This document shows positions 1-12,214 of a stretch of 64,000 bases of DNA, piece by piece (the stretch's first letter is position 1; each line of letters starts with the position of its first letter). The stretch comes from Parelaphostrongylus tenuis (taxonomy: Eukaryota; Nematoda; Chromadorea; Rhabditida; Metastrongylidae). A program made the translations under genes and the position numbers. The notes under the pieces were generated by a model. The model saw only the letters and a list, made by a program, of their open reading frames with translations, did no database searches and had not been told where the DNA came from. The DNA lies in the NCBI GenBank assembly GCA_019055375.1, contig JAHQIW010002164.1, forward strand, positions 124,001 through 188,000, written 5' to 3'.

Positions 1-362
1 AAATAACAAGATTCATTGAATACAATGCTAGCTGACGTTGTGGTTGCCTTGACTTCTTCGGAGCGTGGAACGATCAAATTGGCATATCACCTACCCAGTC
101 AAACACTTTCATAAACTAACCATATAAATTTGATACATAGATTTCCTTTCGTAAAGTAAACAGCTCCTTTTGAATAATTGCCGGTTTGTTTTTTTCACAT
201 TAAATTCACCCTTTATCTGATGTCTCAATCAAAGAAAAAATACAGAAGAACAATTGTCTAAAAAACTGATTTCTAGGAGGATTACAATTCATGTATTGGA
301 CTTTGACTGCTGAGGTTATGTAAACGTTCAAGTGAGTAGATTGTGAGTCTATTTGACTTTTC

Positions 363-399
363 AGGCTCTGAAGAAAGCGAAGCCGCTACACATTAGTCA
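363..399 (+). repeat. PLE module relic
   Basis: GGCUCUGAAGAAAGCG is kept with CUGAAGA, but GAAA is lost. The preceding GATTGTGAGTCTATTTGAC matches the PLE 3' region. Confidence 0.45.
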
Positions 400-2800
400 G
401 TAGAGAATTGAATAATCTTGTGATGACAGGCTCGCGGATGTTCATCAAGTAAGCAATGAATAATTTTATGAACGCCGTCGTTAATGGAAAGTCGATTTCG
501 AGGTATAACAACTTAGATTTAACTTCTACTACAGCGCTTTCGGCTGATCCATTAACACTTGACCAGAAGACCTGATCACCCATGACGACGGCTTTCTTTA
601 CAGCAAAAGCTTCCTATCGTCAAAAAACAGTGGAAGAAACGCCTGTCGTTGCTGACAGCTGTCCGAAATTGATGACAGAGGTCTATTGAGAAACAGACAA
701 CGAAGAAAGGATTGAAAAAAATTGCGGCTGATAAAAAATTTCGGAAATCTGAATACCGGCTAATGAAATTGCCAAGCCTTTCGAAGCAAGAAGAAATTTA
801 GCCGTCAAAAAAATCTTCGGTATGTTTTCTTAGGTACCTAAGTGCATAGTAGTGAGGAATGATTCCAATTTTTATTTAGATAAAATTTTTTCTGTAGGTT
901 GCATTATGATTTTGATAGACCGAATAACCTTGCAAACAGCCAATTGTGTTAGGGTTAAGCCACGGAAGTCTTCACTATTAGATGCAAGATACGAACACTG
1001 TAAGAGAGCATGTCCGTTCCACCATAGAGTCTGACATCAGATTGGCCATTGAGGCTGCGCAAGGGTTACATACTGAAGCTCACAATTGTAATAACCACTA
1101 TCCGTCCGAAAAAGATTACGTTTGTGCCAAATCGTGTTGTTGTAATGCGATGGAAGTTATGCACTCGTGTCATAGCAAATATTGGGTTCCCTCAATAAAA
1201 CACCGACCGTCGAAGTGCCTTTAGCTCCCCAAGTAAGTCCAAACTCGGCATGAGCACAGGGAATTTCACGATTACTGACCCATGTCAAAGGACAGACAAA
1301 GAAAAACGCGTTTAGATACATCCAAAATAAACACAATATCTCAAGTGGATCGGAGTTTGTCATTCAGGCCAGTGTGTTTCATGTTTTCGTTATTGAGTAA
1401 ACCACGTGTGGGTCAGTTCATATCACCTTGCGTACAAATCAGTCAAATCGACTCGAAGTGTATACGGAGCTTCAAGTGTTCTTAAAATAATTTCTGCCAC
1501 TAATCGCTTGACCTAAATTCTTTGCTGCTCTAAAGAAGTCAATGGTGCTAAAACCTTAACCACAAGCTTTTTTTAACAACTTTACCTTAGGTTGCCAATG
1601 AAACAAGACATATCTGCTGATTGACATTCGATAGGTGGGATCGGTATTATCGACTGCATCATAAACGGGAAAAAATTGCAATAAACTCTATTTTCATTCT
1701 TATTAGCGAGTCTTTTTTTTACGTAAAAAGCAGGTAAAAGTAAACGGTAAGAAGAAAATGTGCCAAGAAATGGTTTGATTATCTTCTTGTAATTGTGAAA
1801 AAGTATAGAGTTATATGGAAACTTAAATATACCATATCATATAGAAGGCGAATTGTTCAACAATTTGAGCGTGTAATTGGTCAGGAACAGATTTAAACAG
1901 AAGTATATATCCTTAAAAATAATTTTGTTCAAAAACTAAAGAAGAAGAGTAAAGAAGAATTGAATAGCAATGGTTTGATTTTTGATTCTGTTTACTATTA
2001 ACAAGTGAGTTTTTAATACCAACAAAATCATCCAAAATGAAATAAACTAAAAACAAGCAAAAATAGGATCCCAACACAACCGTCGTTCACTCTGTTAATT
2101 GCTATTAGAAGAGATAGAAGAAAAATTAGACTGATTAGATAGCGGAGTGTCATAGACTGAAAGAAAAGCAAAAAGAAAATGAAAAATGAAAATGTAAGAA
2201 GAAAAAAGATGCAATTAATGGAAGGACACGCAGAGCGCTGATGGAAGAGAAAGGAAGAGAAATTGCGACTACTATTGGTAGCACTTTACTACCGAGAGAT
2301 ATCGTTTTCACTTCTATCACGTTTTCAGCCAGCAAAACATCGGAGTGTAAAAAAGGACGAGGAGCTCTCGAATGCAAAGAGAAAGTAAGAACAAAAAAGC
2401 AATCTCGATTTCGAATCTTCGAGTGTTAACTAGGGCAAAAGTAGACCAACGAAAAAAAAACGAAAACAAAAAATGAAAGCTTGTACCACGATGGAATTAA
2501 AAATCAAGACTACAAAAAAAACTGAAGATTTGAGGAAAAAATCGAGAAAAAAGTTAGTGACGAACTGAAGCAGTAGAAATAGAAGCAAACTTTGGATCTA
2601 TTCCGAAAAATTACCCCTAGTTCCCATAAGAAAGTTCCTTCGATTTATGACGTTCTCTTAACGACATGAAAGTAAACAAAAGATGTAAATAAGCCCTGAT
2701 TTTATTTTGGTTGGTATCTAGGACAGAAAAAAAACGCTGTGACATGAGAACAATTCCAAGCAATCCTAACTGTCCGTTATGTAGAAGGTCAAGTAATCGA
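400..2800. other. No gene recognised
   Basis: AT-rich, no exon or repeat identified beyond the module relic at its left edge. It should contain the 3' end of the CAP-Gly gene if that gene continues past 2843. Confidence 0.4.
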
Positions 2801-2842
2801 TAAATCAATAACTGATTGGCAGAGAACAGTAAATAAGTCTAC

Positions 2843-2925
2843 CTCGTCGTGTTCCAGACGGCTAGCATCGCTCTCGTCGTTGTAGCCGGTGTCGACTGAT
2901 TGCCTCGAATTGGCCCTTAGTGATG
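2843..2925 (-). CDS. CAP-Gly gene, exon h (last one found)
   Basis: An 83-nt exon, GTTTGCAG acceptor and GTAGAC donor, phase 1 in and 0 out, encoding [20 protein letters not shown] and seven more residues. If the donor is not used, the frame reads on 18 codons to a stop. If it is used, the next exon was not identified; an open phase-0 stretch at 2640-2756 is a weak candidate. Confidence 0.65.
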
Positions 2926-5900
2926 CTGCAAACGGCCGACAGTAGACAAAACAAACATAAGTGAAGAAAATTTAATATGTAGAAATAAAAACATGTAGTA
3001 TATAAAATAGCAATATTCTTTTTTATGTAACACTCCTACGTTAATTCCTATGATCCACAGAAAACCTAGTGTTTTAACAAAACAGGATTAGCTCTCTTTG
3101 CCTCATATAACAAATACATTACATCAAAAATGAGAAAAACTGCATGAACGAAATAGTAACACTAATTTCAAAATGTTTTTGTCGAGAACAAAACGATTAG
3201 ACTTCATGGAGCCAAAGAGTAATGGACTACCCATAAATGAACGAACGCGGTTTTGCATTCTGCTTTCACATCAATTACTTATGTTCCATGTTCCACCTCC
3301 TTATTCCTTTCCTATTCGTAACTAACTTAGCAAATTTTTCAAGAACACATAATCTCCTCAGAATTGATCAACTTCATAAACTCCGTGAACTCTATTGATT
3401 GGTACGTGAGCATTTCGTTCCAGGACTCCCCCAATAGCTGTCCTACTTTTGGTCACCTAACTTACATCTTTTTACTCGATCTCTTCATTTCTCCCAGCAG
3501 CCTCTACGAAGTATCGTAGCAATCAAGCAAAGTGATCAAAGTACAATTAAATTTCAACCATGTTCATCGTCTTTAAGAACACTGTATGTCACTTTGTTTT
3601 CAAAGCAGAATTTCTCAAACATGTTATTCAAATACAAAAGAAACTGTAAAGTCCGAAACTTAAAGTATAAGGTAGATATAAAATTTGAAAGATAGATGAA
3701 AGACAGAAAAATAACAAGTGAAGAACGTACATTCTTTAGAGGCTGTATGATCAGAAACGACTTGAGATGCATCAGTAGATGAAGTAACGGCGTCAACGAT
3801 GGAAGGAGGTTGATGTGCGAAGCTGAACGACGACGGTTGCCACTGATGGGGTGCCTCGACGAGAGGCGTCTTAAGGTCATCGTCGTCCTCACTGACATCG
3901 TCGCCACTCTCATCGACGTCATCGTCTTCAACCACTGGAAGATTCTCAACGCCGACACGAGACTCGTCCAACACCACAGATGTTCCTACTGAAACAGAGA
4001 GCACTTGCGCGCATTATTGTTGAATTTTTAGCCGTAAAATTACAGAAATATAGAAGAACTAGAGACCTGAAGATTGGACTCTTGAAGTAGTAACAGAAGA
4101 TAAAAGATTGAGCGTTTGGAACTATTCACTCCTTGAGGGACGCGTCATGCAATCGAGCATTGTCGTAGGCGATTGAAAGCATGTCCGGCCTTTAGGATAA
4201 TTGTGAATAGCCTCCCAATGTGGCGGACAACATTTCTATCCTCCCACAAAAGGCCAAAACCATTCTGCTAATTCCGGAGAGAAGGTGAGTTTGGTAAGAC
4301 TTGGCAGCGGGATCGATGCAATCATGCGTGCATTGCAGGTCACCTCTAGCCACTACTTTATACACGCCGTCATAAAACGGTACAATGTGTGATATGAGAC
4401 AAATTTTTACTTGATATAGGACATGTCAATTGAATAATAAGAAATGGCATGCTATGGCATAGAACGTCTTGGCTCTGAGCAAGGCTAAGCCGCCAAAACA
4501 TATCGCATAAGTTCATAAGGAAAGAACAGTTCGTGAGATAGGCTATTATATTCTATAAAGATTATATTGTTTGAGCGGGATCTCGAAAATAATCGAAAAG
4601 AAAAATGATACAGTACACATTATCAAATAAATAAGTACAGCCATAGAAAGCAATCAATTTGAGAAAAAAAAGTGTATATGAATACTCAGTCTATAATTGT
4701 GCAGCGTAACAGACAAACGCACATATGGCTTCCTCGTTTGGTCTGATCAGGTCTCGATTGATACTTAGAATAGACTTGGGCTCGGGAATGCTCATCAGGT
4801 CGCATTCTTCGTTGTCATCCAGGTGACTTCGCTGAAAAAGTAATCACTCCAAAAAATAAAGTTAATTCACAATGAACTTTACCAATACTCACTATTTTCG
4901 AAAAGTGTGAACTCTTGAATTTAACTCCTTCTATATAAAGAAGTAAATCTTGCAGTGTTGAAAAACACTGATTCTAAAGCAATTTATACAGCCCTTATAG
5001 TTTAACAATAGTGCGATTTGACAGTTTTCATAATTTAACTTAGATTAATGGTACAGCCTAGAAAATTACTCGTCCTATCCATGCCTCATTCAAAAGGATC
5101 GTTTCCAAGGCTCGGTTATCTTCGGCATGGTTCAAATTTCAGCTGAGGAACTAGTTGCTCGTATTCACGAGATTCTAGCTTATTATCAGAATGATAAACC
5201 ACAAGATTGAGAAAAAATTTACTAGAACGTTTCACTTCTACATAGCGTTCAATGATCCTTGTACTCCCTCGGGGCCATGAGCTTTGACAGAGCAGTAAAA
5301 ATTGTGCTACCTAAGCCTCAATTCTTTGAATCTGCGCCGAAAACATTGCACAAGGTCATTGCTAAAACTCATTCAAGTCAATGTGGACTGGTATTAATTT
5401 CAACACACTATTTCCATCTCTTTCCACCCACTCTCATGAAATATACATCACAATTTCAGAAAAAAATCTGAACCCTACTGAAGAACAATACGTGTAAAAA
5501 GTGTTGTGATAATTTTCAACGACCTCAAGAACTTACCCCCGGTGGAATAATAAACGTGGCATTCGAACATATCATAGCGTCCGAATCTCCCCACGAAACA
5601 TTTGAGAGCTAAAAATATTTGCATTAGTATTATAAACAAAATAAGAGATGATTTTTTAATGTAATGTAATATAACATGAATTTTGCTTGTACAGCCGCCG
5701 GTTCAGTGTCTGATCAAGAGTAATAGTCATCACGTGTACCAGTAAAATTTTAGCAGGTCCACTTGTGTATGGTGAAACACTGACTCTTCCGCTGCTTGGT
5801 ACAAACAGATCGTGGTAGAGATCAAAATTCCTATTTAAGTTACATACTACCAATCAATGACGCAGAAGCATACAGTCAAAAATCATGCAAATAAACTGGG

Positions 5901-7330
5901 AAGACGAACTCCAAAAACTTTACTAAGTACAAATTCAAATAGAAAACAAATAGTACAGTTTCGCAAAGTTCACCATGGATGTGTCCATCATTTTCTCGGA
6001 AGTGATTGACGTTTGCATCGTGGAAAGATCCCCAGCCGGCCGGAAAACGTTTCGAAGCTGCAGCGTCGGAAGTGCCGAACGTGTTAAGCGCTAAAAACTA
6101 TTAAAGAGTGTTAATTAATAAGAATATCTAATGGTAATGGACGGAGCAAGGTGACTACGCAAATCTATGGTGACGAAAATTATGCAGTAAATGTTTGCCT
6201 ATCGCTAGAAACTCTGCCGATGTATACCGCAAGTGAAGCTGAGCAAGACACATTAATTTAAAAGAAAACACTGTGTTACAAAACGATGGCTAACTGAAGA
6301 TGCTTGAAAAGTTGTAATATCAGAGAACTTCAGTTGAGCGAGTTCTTGTGATAAAGCGCCCTTGAACTATGTTGTAATTCGGAATGAACACATTACACTT
6401 CGCATGACAATGCTTGCACACGTGATCATGACGAATCAGAACGAAAACCGTTGCCGTACAAGAAACGAGCAAAGAATCCGGTTGTATGCTGGCCAGCCTG
6501 TCAGAGGTGCTACCTAACCAGCTGGTCAGCAACGGTACACAATCGCCATCGAATAGAGCCAAATGGGTGGCTAGTTGGCTCATCACTACCGCAAGTGCAA
6601 ACATTGCCTTCGACAAAGCTCAACAATTGTCATGTGCACATGAAATATTTGATTTTGTTGAGCAATCGCCATCACTTTTTCTTCATATTTCTAGTATATA
6701 TAAAAATAAAGGACAAAGTTTCGAGGTCTCACCAGTGCCTAAAGTATGCGCCATGCATTCGGATTCACAAAGCATCGTTAAATGTGATTAAGAATCTGGC
6801 TTACAGTGGCACTGAGTCGATGGATATCACCTCCCAAACAATTCTAGTACCACTTTTTCAACTTGATAAGGATGGGAGGCTACGTGAGTCCAATGTGCCG
6901 GATCGAACAAAGTAACATGTGTGTTTTGCAAAGAATGGCAAACCGCCATGTGTGCCCTTTCATAAGAGGATTTGCAAAGAACTATGAACGAGTTGTAATA
7001 CTGCTGAATTTTTTGGATATCGAAATTTTCAACAAAATTCACTGCATCACGTCTTGATAGGGATGTGTATATTAATCGGTAGATAGATCTAGATGTTCAT
7101 TAGCGTCAAACACTTCGTAACATGATTCTACAAGTTCATTAGAGAGATATTTGAACATAGCTATTATAATGCTGAATGATTTCTATTCGTCGATGAGATC
7201 ATCACGATCAGCATAGCTCAGGTACAATAGTAGCTTTCACTTTCCGGTGACATAAAATGCCCTAAATAGTCATCTCAGCCAATCTTTTGCACTGTACTCT
7301 TTCTTTTATAAGTTGAAGGTGTGTGCGCGC

Positions 7331-7381
<51 letters not shown>

Positions 7382-8714
7382 TATACATATATATACATAT
7401 ATATATGTATATATACGTATACATACATATATCTAAGTATATAGAGTGTATAAACGCTCTGGTTTTGATCCCTATTTTATCCATTTCGTGCTTGAATTTC
7501 AAAAAGAAAAACCTCTTGAGCTCTTGTTGATTGCGACAGAGTCATCATTGGTACGTCGTCGATCTCGTCAAGTTCGACTCGGTAAATTGGTGCGAAGATT
7601 CCATGGAGTGGCGGACAAGTGAAATACACCACACCTAGAAATCCGTTAAATTTTTATGCAAAGAATGAAGCTAAGACTGAAAGGTAAGCAGCGTCTTGAG
7701 AAGGAACTGAATTATCCTTAACGAATTCAGTGTATATTTTCCGTAGGAGTCGTGCCCCGGAAAAGGTGGCGCCTTTTTGGTTTTTCATGAGTCGTTGTTT
7801 TACACGGTTTCCAGAAGAAAAGGAGGGCGGAAAGAGAACTAGGGACCAGAAAAGGCAGATACTTCAGCGTTTATACTGTCCGAAAGAGTCAGAAGAATAT
7901 AATAACGGAATGAGAAATGGACGAGGAGACAAGAAAAATGGACAACAAAGGAGAACTGAGTTAGCTATTTCATAACTTCCACTATTGTTGCTTTTGTATC
8001 GTCGAACAAACAGTTGTGTCGATAATCGCGGAATGTGGAAACGAAGACTATAGGACTAAATAAATGCTATGAGGAGATAGTAGTGAAAATAACCTTGATA
8101 AGTGCCATTATGTCTTCCTGTTGGTGAATCCAACTCGATACCGCAATACAATCCGTCCTTTCCATGAATCTCACCGACGTAGCGCAAAATACCTAAATCT
8201 TACTCGATCGAACTTTGTGTTTCGATATTCTAACATTTGATCCATTGCTCTTACATCACTTCTACATGTTTTGATTTTTTGCTATGCACAATCTTCATAC
8301 TCACATATTTTTGGCGCTTTAACGAGAAAAGTCGCTTGTTTGTCTAGTAATAATGATTCTTGAGGTTTGGAAGCCTCATATAGTGAAAGAGCTAGCAAAT
8401 ATTTAGCGAAAAAGTAACTCATCAAAAAATCATTTGAGAACCAAGCATCACATTAAACATTAACTTCATTAATCTGTTAATTGAAAAATACCTTTCTTAT
8501 GCTACCAATGAGGTGGTGGTTTGAAAAATATCCTGAAAAATCAGTATGTGCTCATCCGCTCATTGTTAATCAACGAATGAAAAGAATTCAGAGTTTCTGA
8601 TATTCCAACTCAACCACTCAAAATAAAAAAATTCAACTAACCTTTCCCAACACCGCTTACAGACACGAAGCTACCGATATCCTGCCCAGTAACGACGGCG
8701 GTTGGATTATTCGT
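2843..8714 (-). CDS. CAP-Gly domain protein, partial gene model (8 exons)
   Basis: Eight minus-strand exons with matching splice phases: 8642-8714, 8094-8192, 7513-7634, 5974-6090, 5537-5608, 4723-4831, 3731-3988 and 2843-2925, about 311 residues. The first three encode a CAP-Gly domain, the small fold that binds the C-terminal tails of tubulin and EB proteins. Visible motifs are [33 protein letters not shown] and [12 protein letters not shown]. The usual GKNDG motif reads GRHNG here, followed by TYQG, which recalls the divergent CAP-Gly of CEP350-type proteins (from memory). After the domain come a basic stretch, then a strongly acidic Asp/Glu run and a Ser/Thr-rich segment (residues about 198-311) that looks disordered. 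The start codon and final exon were not found, so this is a fragment. CAP-Gly identity is firm; the subfamily is not, so no symbol is given. Confidence 0.8.
3731..3988 (-). CDS. CAP-Gly gene, exon g (acidic tail)
   Basis: The largest exon, 258 nt, CTGTTTCAG acceptor and GTACGT donor, phase 1 in and 1 out. It encodes a dense acidic run ([20 protein letters not shown]) followed by a Pro/Ser/Thr-rich stretch. Composition is typical of a disordered tail with possible phosphorylation sites; no fold is recognised. Confidence 0.72.
4085..4385 (-). repeat. tRNA-derived SINE inside a CAP-Gly gene intron
   Basis: Minus strand: A box AAGTAGTGGCTAGAGGTGAC, B box GCATCGATCCCG, 3' end GACGCGTCCCTCAAGGAGTG. 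Confidence 0.6.
4723..4831 (-). CDS. CAP-Gly gene, exon f (acidic linker)
   Basis: A 109-nt exon, TTTTTCAG acceptor, GTGCGT donor, phase 0 in and 1 out, encoding [20 protein letters not shown] and a following Ile/Arg/Asn-rich run. Read through instead of spliced, it would reach a stop soon after. Confidence 0.65.
5537..5608 (-). CDS. CAP-Gly gene, exon e (linker)
   Basis: A 72-nt phase-0 exon, TTTTTAG acceptor and strong GTAAGT donor, encoding [20 protein letters not shown] and four more residues. A different frame of the exon is also open, but phase agreement on both sides favours this one. Confidence 0.6.
5974..6090 (-). CDS. CAP-Gly gene, exon d (linker)
   Basis: A 117-nt phase-0 exon, TTTTTAG acceptor and GTGAAC donor. 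It encodes a basic then Ser/Thr/Met-rich segment beginning [18 protein letters not shown]. No domain is recognised. Another frame of the same stretch is also open, but only this one continues from exon c. Confidence 0.62.
7334..7440. repeat. TA/TATACA microsatellite
   Basis: A run of (TA)n then TATACATA variants. The 69-75-codon Tyr/Ile ORFs on both strands are artefacts of it. Confidence 0.9.
7513..7634 (-). CDS. CAP-Gly gene, exon c (domain end)
   Basis: A 122-nt exon, TTCTAG acceptor, GTTTTT donor, phase 1 in and 0 out. It encodes [20 protein letters not shown], which closes the CAP-Gly fold, then a short acidic linker. Confidence 0.85.
8094..8192 (-). CDS. CAP-Gly gene, exon b (domain core)
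   Basis: A 99-nt exon between a TTTAG acceptor and a GTTATT donor, phase 1 in and phase 1 out. It encodes [20 protein letters not shown] and the GRHNGTYQ segment, the equivalent of the GKNDG signature. This is the strongest domain evidence in the gene. Confidence 0.88.
8642..8714 (-). CDS. CAP-Gly gene, exon a (domain start)
   Basis: Acceptor TTTTTTCAG, then 73 nt ending in phase 1 at a GTTAGT donor. It encodes the opening of the CAP-Gly fold ([14 protein letters not shown], the last glycine completed by the next exon). Upstream exons must exist but were not recognised between here and about 20 kb. Confidence 0.82.
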
Positions 8715-9030
8715 CTGAAAAAACGCATTAATGGTTCAATCAAACAATTATTAGACGTAACTTAATTGCAACTGCGGATTCATCAACAGACGCATATAAT
8801 ACAGTTATTTGATGTGTCATGTTGTACACACGTGGTCGCTGGCTCAACCTGGAGGCCTGGGCTCACCGAGTCTTCCATTTCCCTCACGAGCAACTTGATA
8901 CCAGATCACGAGAAGATAATATATTTATTTAATACATTGCTGGGTCTCCATAAGTCATTATATGGTCGAGATATGCATCCAATCAACTTCGTTTTCGATA
9001 AAGCTTTCAGCACTCGATACTCAACGTGAA

Positions 9031-9400
9031 GCTTGCTGAGCTCTGAAGGAGCATGCCCTATCTCGCAAATGAAAGAAAGGATCCGAAGTTCTGTTCTACG
9101 TCAACAATTCAAAATCAAAGATTTCGTTATTTACATCAGGCTGCCGAAAAAGGTGGGCCGGACACGTAGTGCGCTTTGACGGCAACCAATGAACGAGAGA
9201 TGTTACAGAGTGAATTCCTTGGGATGTGAACGTTCCACAGGAAGACCACCAATCCGATCGTGTGATATCTTCATGAAAAGCCTAGAGGGAAACATTATGC
9301 TCAACAAATTTCTGGAGCGATGAAACACACTCGGCTACTTTGGCACGCGAGTGGGATAAATGGAAGTGCTACAGGTTCTCGCTCAAGTCACTCGACGATC
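9031..9400 (+). mobile_element. RTE-type LINE fragment (C-terminal)
   Basis: Frame pieces match the RTE C terminus: QMKERIRSSVLRQQFKIKD, KRWAGHVVRFDGNQ-like WAGHVVRF, TRDVTEWIPWD, STGRPPIRSCDIFMKSLEG. Several frameshifts. Confidence 0.7.
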
Positions 9401-9650
9401 AACAGAACGGTGGGTGAGACAGACATTAATCAATCACTTTTACGATGCAATGAATGCATTCGAATTCATGGAACATCCACAAGAGATAGTCAAAGCCGAA
9501 CACTCTAAGCCCAGCTTTTCATGTGTATTTTCCCTATGAGATAAGAATATGTAACTACTTCCTGTGGCAAAATTCGTACAAGATTTCTCTAACAATTTCC
9601 AAGACCGACTGTCTATTAACCTCGGCATGCTTCAATATAATTCCTGATTT

Positions 9651-9768
9651 TCTTCTTTAAGCCAAACACGAGGCGTTACATTAATCTTTATTTGACGAAG
9701 GCAAACTGCCGAAACGTCAGCTGTCAAATAAAGATTAATGTAACACCTCGCGTTTGACTTAAAGAAGA
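9651..9768. repeat. 118-bp palindrome centred on half a PLE hammerhead module
   Basis: Left arm 9651-9696 and right arm 9723-9768 are near-perfect inverted copies (outer TCTTCTTTAA, inner CTTTATTTGAC). The loop holds GAAGGCAAACTGCCGAAACG plus TCAGCT, the second half of the PLE module. It looks like two PLE ends joined head to head. Confidence 0.72.
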
Positions 9769-9784
9769 AAGTCAAGATTTCTCT

Positions 9785-9818
9785 TCTTTCTCTCTCTCTC
9801 TCTCTCCCTTTCTCTCTC
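9785..9818. repeat. CT microsatellite
   Basis: TCTCTCTCTCTCTCTCTC followed by CCTTTCTCTCTCTG. Confidence 0.85.
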
Positions 9819-10581
9819 TGTCGTTCCTATCGCATTGCTTTACAGTTACCTATTGAGCTCAGCTACTGTACATGGCTAGTTCTCAGTATTTTCGTCTCCT
9901 AGAGCACATACGAGATAAAGCAATCTAAGCGTTTTGGCCACAGATTACACGGCTGTAGCATGCTGGGCTCTCCGAGGATAAATATGCAACTCTTCTGTTG
10001 GAAATGATTCAGCTCACCAATCATAGTACTGACCAATACAGAATACAGTCAGTATATGTAAAGGCACCATGTTTGTAATCGTAACATGGTATGGACAAGA
10101 AGTACAACTTGAGTCAATCAGCGTTTCCGGAGTAGCACAACTTCTTCGGTGCGCCCTCAAACCCCTGTCCAGCACCTCCTCTTGCCTGTAGGTGAACTGT
10201 GTTGCATCGCCACTCTCCTAGGGATACATGTGGAAAGTATAGCGAAGGGCAGAAAAACAAATTTAGTTATTACTCGTGCTAAAATATTTGATAAGATAGC
10301 CAAGAAATCAAATCAATAATCAATAAGATCTTACTCGGCTCAGATGCGACTTATGCATTGTCGCTGATGTCGTCGTTCCGACTCGCTGCAACTATCTAGT
10401 ATACAGCTAAAAAAATTAAAAAACTTGATTATGATGTCATAGTTTGTGGTCGAATCAACTGCTAGCTGTTCAACTGTTTACTGAACCCTTCTCAATTTTG
10501 AAGAAAACAACAAATGCAATGTGTTACGAATACAATTTGGGTCCTTTCGGTTATCCGTAACAAAGAAATACTCCTCGACCT

Positions 10582-11222
10582 CATTCGCTGGACAAGAATT
10601 TTTCATAGGAGTGTTGGAAATCATTCGAAAGCTTAAATCTCTGGCTATAACGCTACGTGGCCATTTTCGAAAGAAACTTCTCTAACACTGTAGCATGCAA
10701 AATAAAGCCATGCTTCACACCCGCCGCATGCCTTCATTTATAACACGCGTTAATTCGCTGGAAGCACGAAAAGCATATGGGCGCGTAGAGGAAATCTTAT
10801 GTGGAATTTCTTTCAAAGCGGGGAAAAGCTCTTAATTGAATAACAAGTTTCACTCCGCATGTCTAACTCGACTGGCATCGATCGATCGCTTCGCCCGTCC
10901 CATAGATTAGCCGGCAAACAAACCGTCCAATATGTGAAAGTCGATCTTATTTTCCCTGCTACACTGTAAAGAAACGTTCTTTCCAGAAAATAAGCACAGC
11001 CTTGCAATAATTGAAACTTACGTTATCGACTGATTATTATTAGTCTAGAGAGCACTGTCTTGCGAGAAAAGCGCGTGGGTGGAGTACGAATGTTTTTTTT
11101 CATGAAGCATTATGATAAAGATCTTTTTTGGAAGACGGCCATAGACCGCGCTAGTCAGAGATTCAAGTTTTCGAATGATTACTAACACTCCTATGAAAAA
11201 TTCTTGTTCACCGAATAAGGTC
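10582..11222. mobile_element. Inverted-repeat DNA element (MITE-like)
   Basis: Left end CAAGAATTTTTCATAGGAGT (10594 on) and right end ACTCCTATGAAAAATTCTTG (to about 11211) form inverted repeats of about 70 bp, with TTCGAAAGCTTAAATCTCTG inside. No transposase. Related copies at 28600-29215, 50641-51080 and 58213-58750. Confidence 0.72.
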
Positions 11223-11447
11223 GAATATTCATTTGCCTCTGGATAGGCGAAAAGAACCCAACTTGAACAGTACGTTGACTACAAGAAAACTTCCCACAAA
11301 ATGTGGAGTTTGGAAAAAAGTAACGTAAACAAGATGCGACGGACGGGATAAGAATACAGGGACATTGTGCATACACACGAACACATATATAAATGCATGT
11401 ATAAAGCACGTTCAACATCGTATTAGGTGTTTTGATAAGCTTGGATG

Positions 11448-12109
11448 TTTTGGCACTAGAGCAACAAACACCAAGCTCATTAATCAGAAGTGATTGAAAT
11501 TTCATAAAAACACTATCCAAAGCATGCGCCATCAGCCTCCATCTTCGCGCTCCATCTGTGGTCAACGTCGTCACCGTCGACGAAAAGTGGATCTTATTAA
11601 AAGTCAACGTCGTCCGACTCAGTGGTTGTTACCAGGTCATGAGAACTCCAACTTCACGTTTAAATCGGTTCGCGCCAGAGGTCATGCTCACCCTTTTTAG
11701 GACTGGACTGGGCCAATTCACTGGGACTTGGAGTCAGTCGGAGCGACGACCAACGCCAAGCGCTACTACGAGCAGCACGTGGGCCTTTGCAATCGGGTCC
11801 TGTCACGCCGATATCCCCGCAATCTCATCTGATCCAAGACAACGCGATGCTGCATGTCGCCAAATTGAGATCACGTCTTCGGTCGCTGGAGCAGTTCTTG
11901 AGTAAGAAGAAGTTCCGAGACATCTAGCATTTGCGTCGAGGATGGACAGCTTTCTCTGAATCCAAAGGATGACGAGTTCTATGAACGCGGTATTGATTTG
12001 TTGCCTGAGGGTTGGCAGAAATGTGTTCAAGTTGGTTTGAATAGTTTTGTTAAGCAATTTTGATTACTTCTGCTGATAAATTTCGGTGCTTGCTCCTCTA
12101 GTGCCAAAA
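11448..12109 (+). mobile_element. Mariner-family transposon, internally deleted
   Basis: Bounded by inverted repeats of about 60 bp starting TTTTGGCACTAGAG (right end 12050-12109). Inside is a broken transposase: VTVDEKWILL with the first catalytic Asp (about 11568), HLIQDNAMLHVAKL around the second Asp, and the C-terminal FYERGIDLLPEGWQKC. The N-terminal DNA-binding half is missing and frames shift, so it is defective. Confidence 0.8.
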
Positions 12110-12129
12110 CTCATGCGAAGACCTTGTAT

Positions 12130-12214
12130 TTACGTATACATACTACGTATGAGTGTACATATATACATATATATATGTATATATATAAGTATATATATAC
12201 ATATATATATATGT
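12130..12214. repeat. TATACA microsatellite
   Basis: Alternating TATATACATA units next to the right end of the mariner element. Confidence 0.85.

Noticed and set aside
2617..2808. Minus-strand ORF as last CAP-Gly exon
   Set aside because: An acceptor and phase-0 frame exist, but composition and lack of similarity make it no better than read-through of exon h.
5738..5896. Extra CAP-Gly gene exons encoding [13 protein letters not shown] or a hydrophobic segment
   Set aside because: The frame that fits exon d hits a stop, and the hydrophobic reading ends at TGA; exon d joins exon e directly in phase.
7275..7530. Tyr/Ile-rich ORFs on both strands
   Set aside because: Produced by the TA microsatellite.
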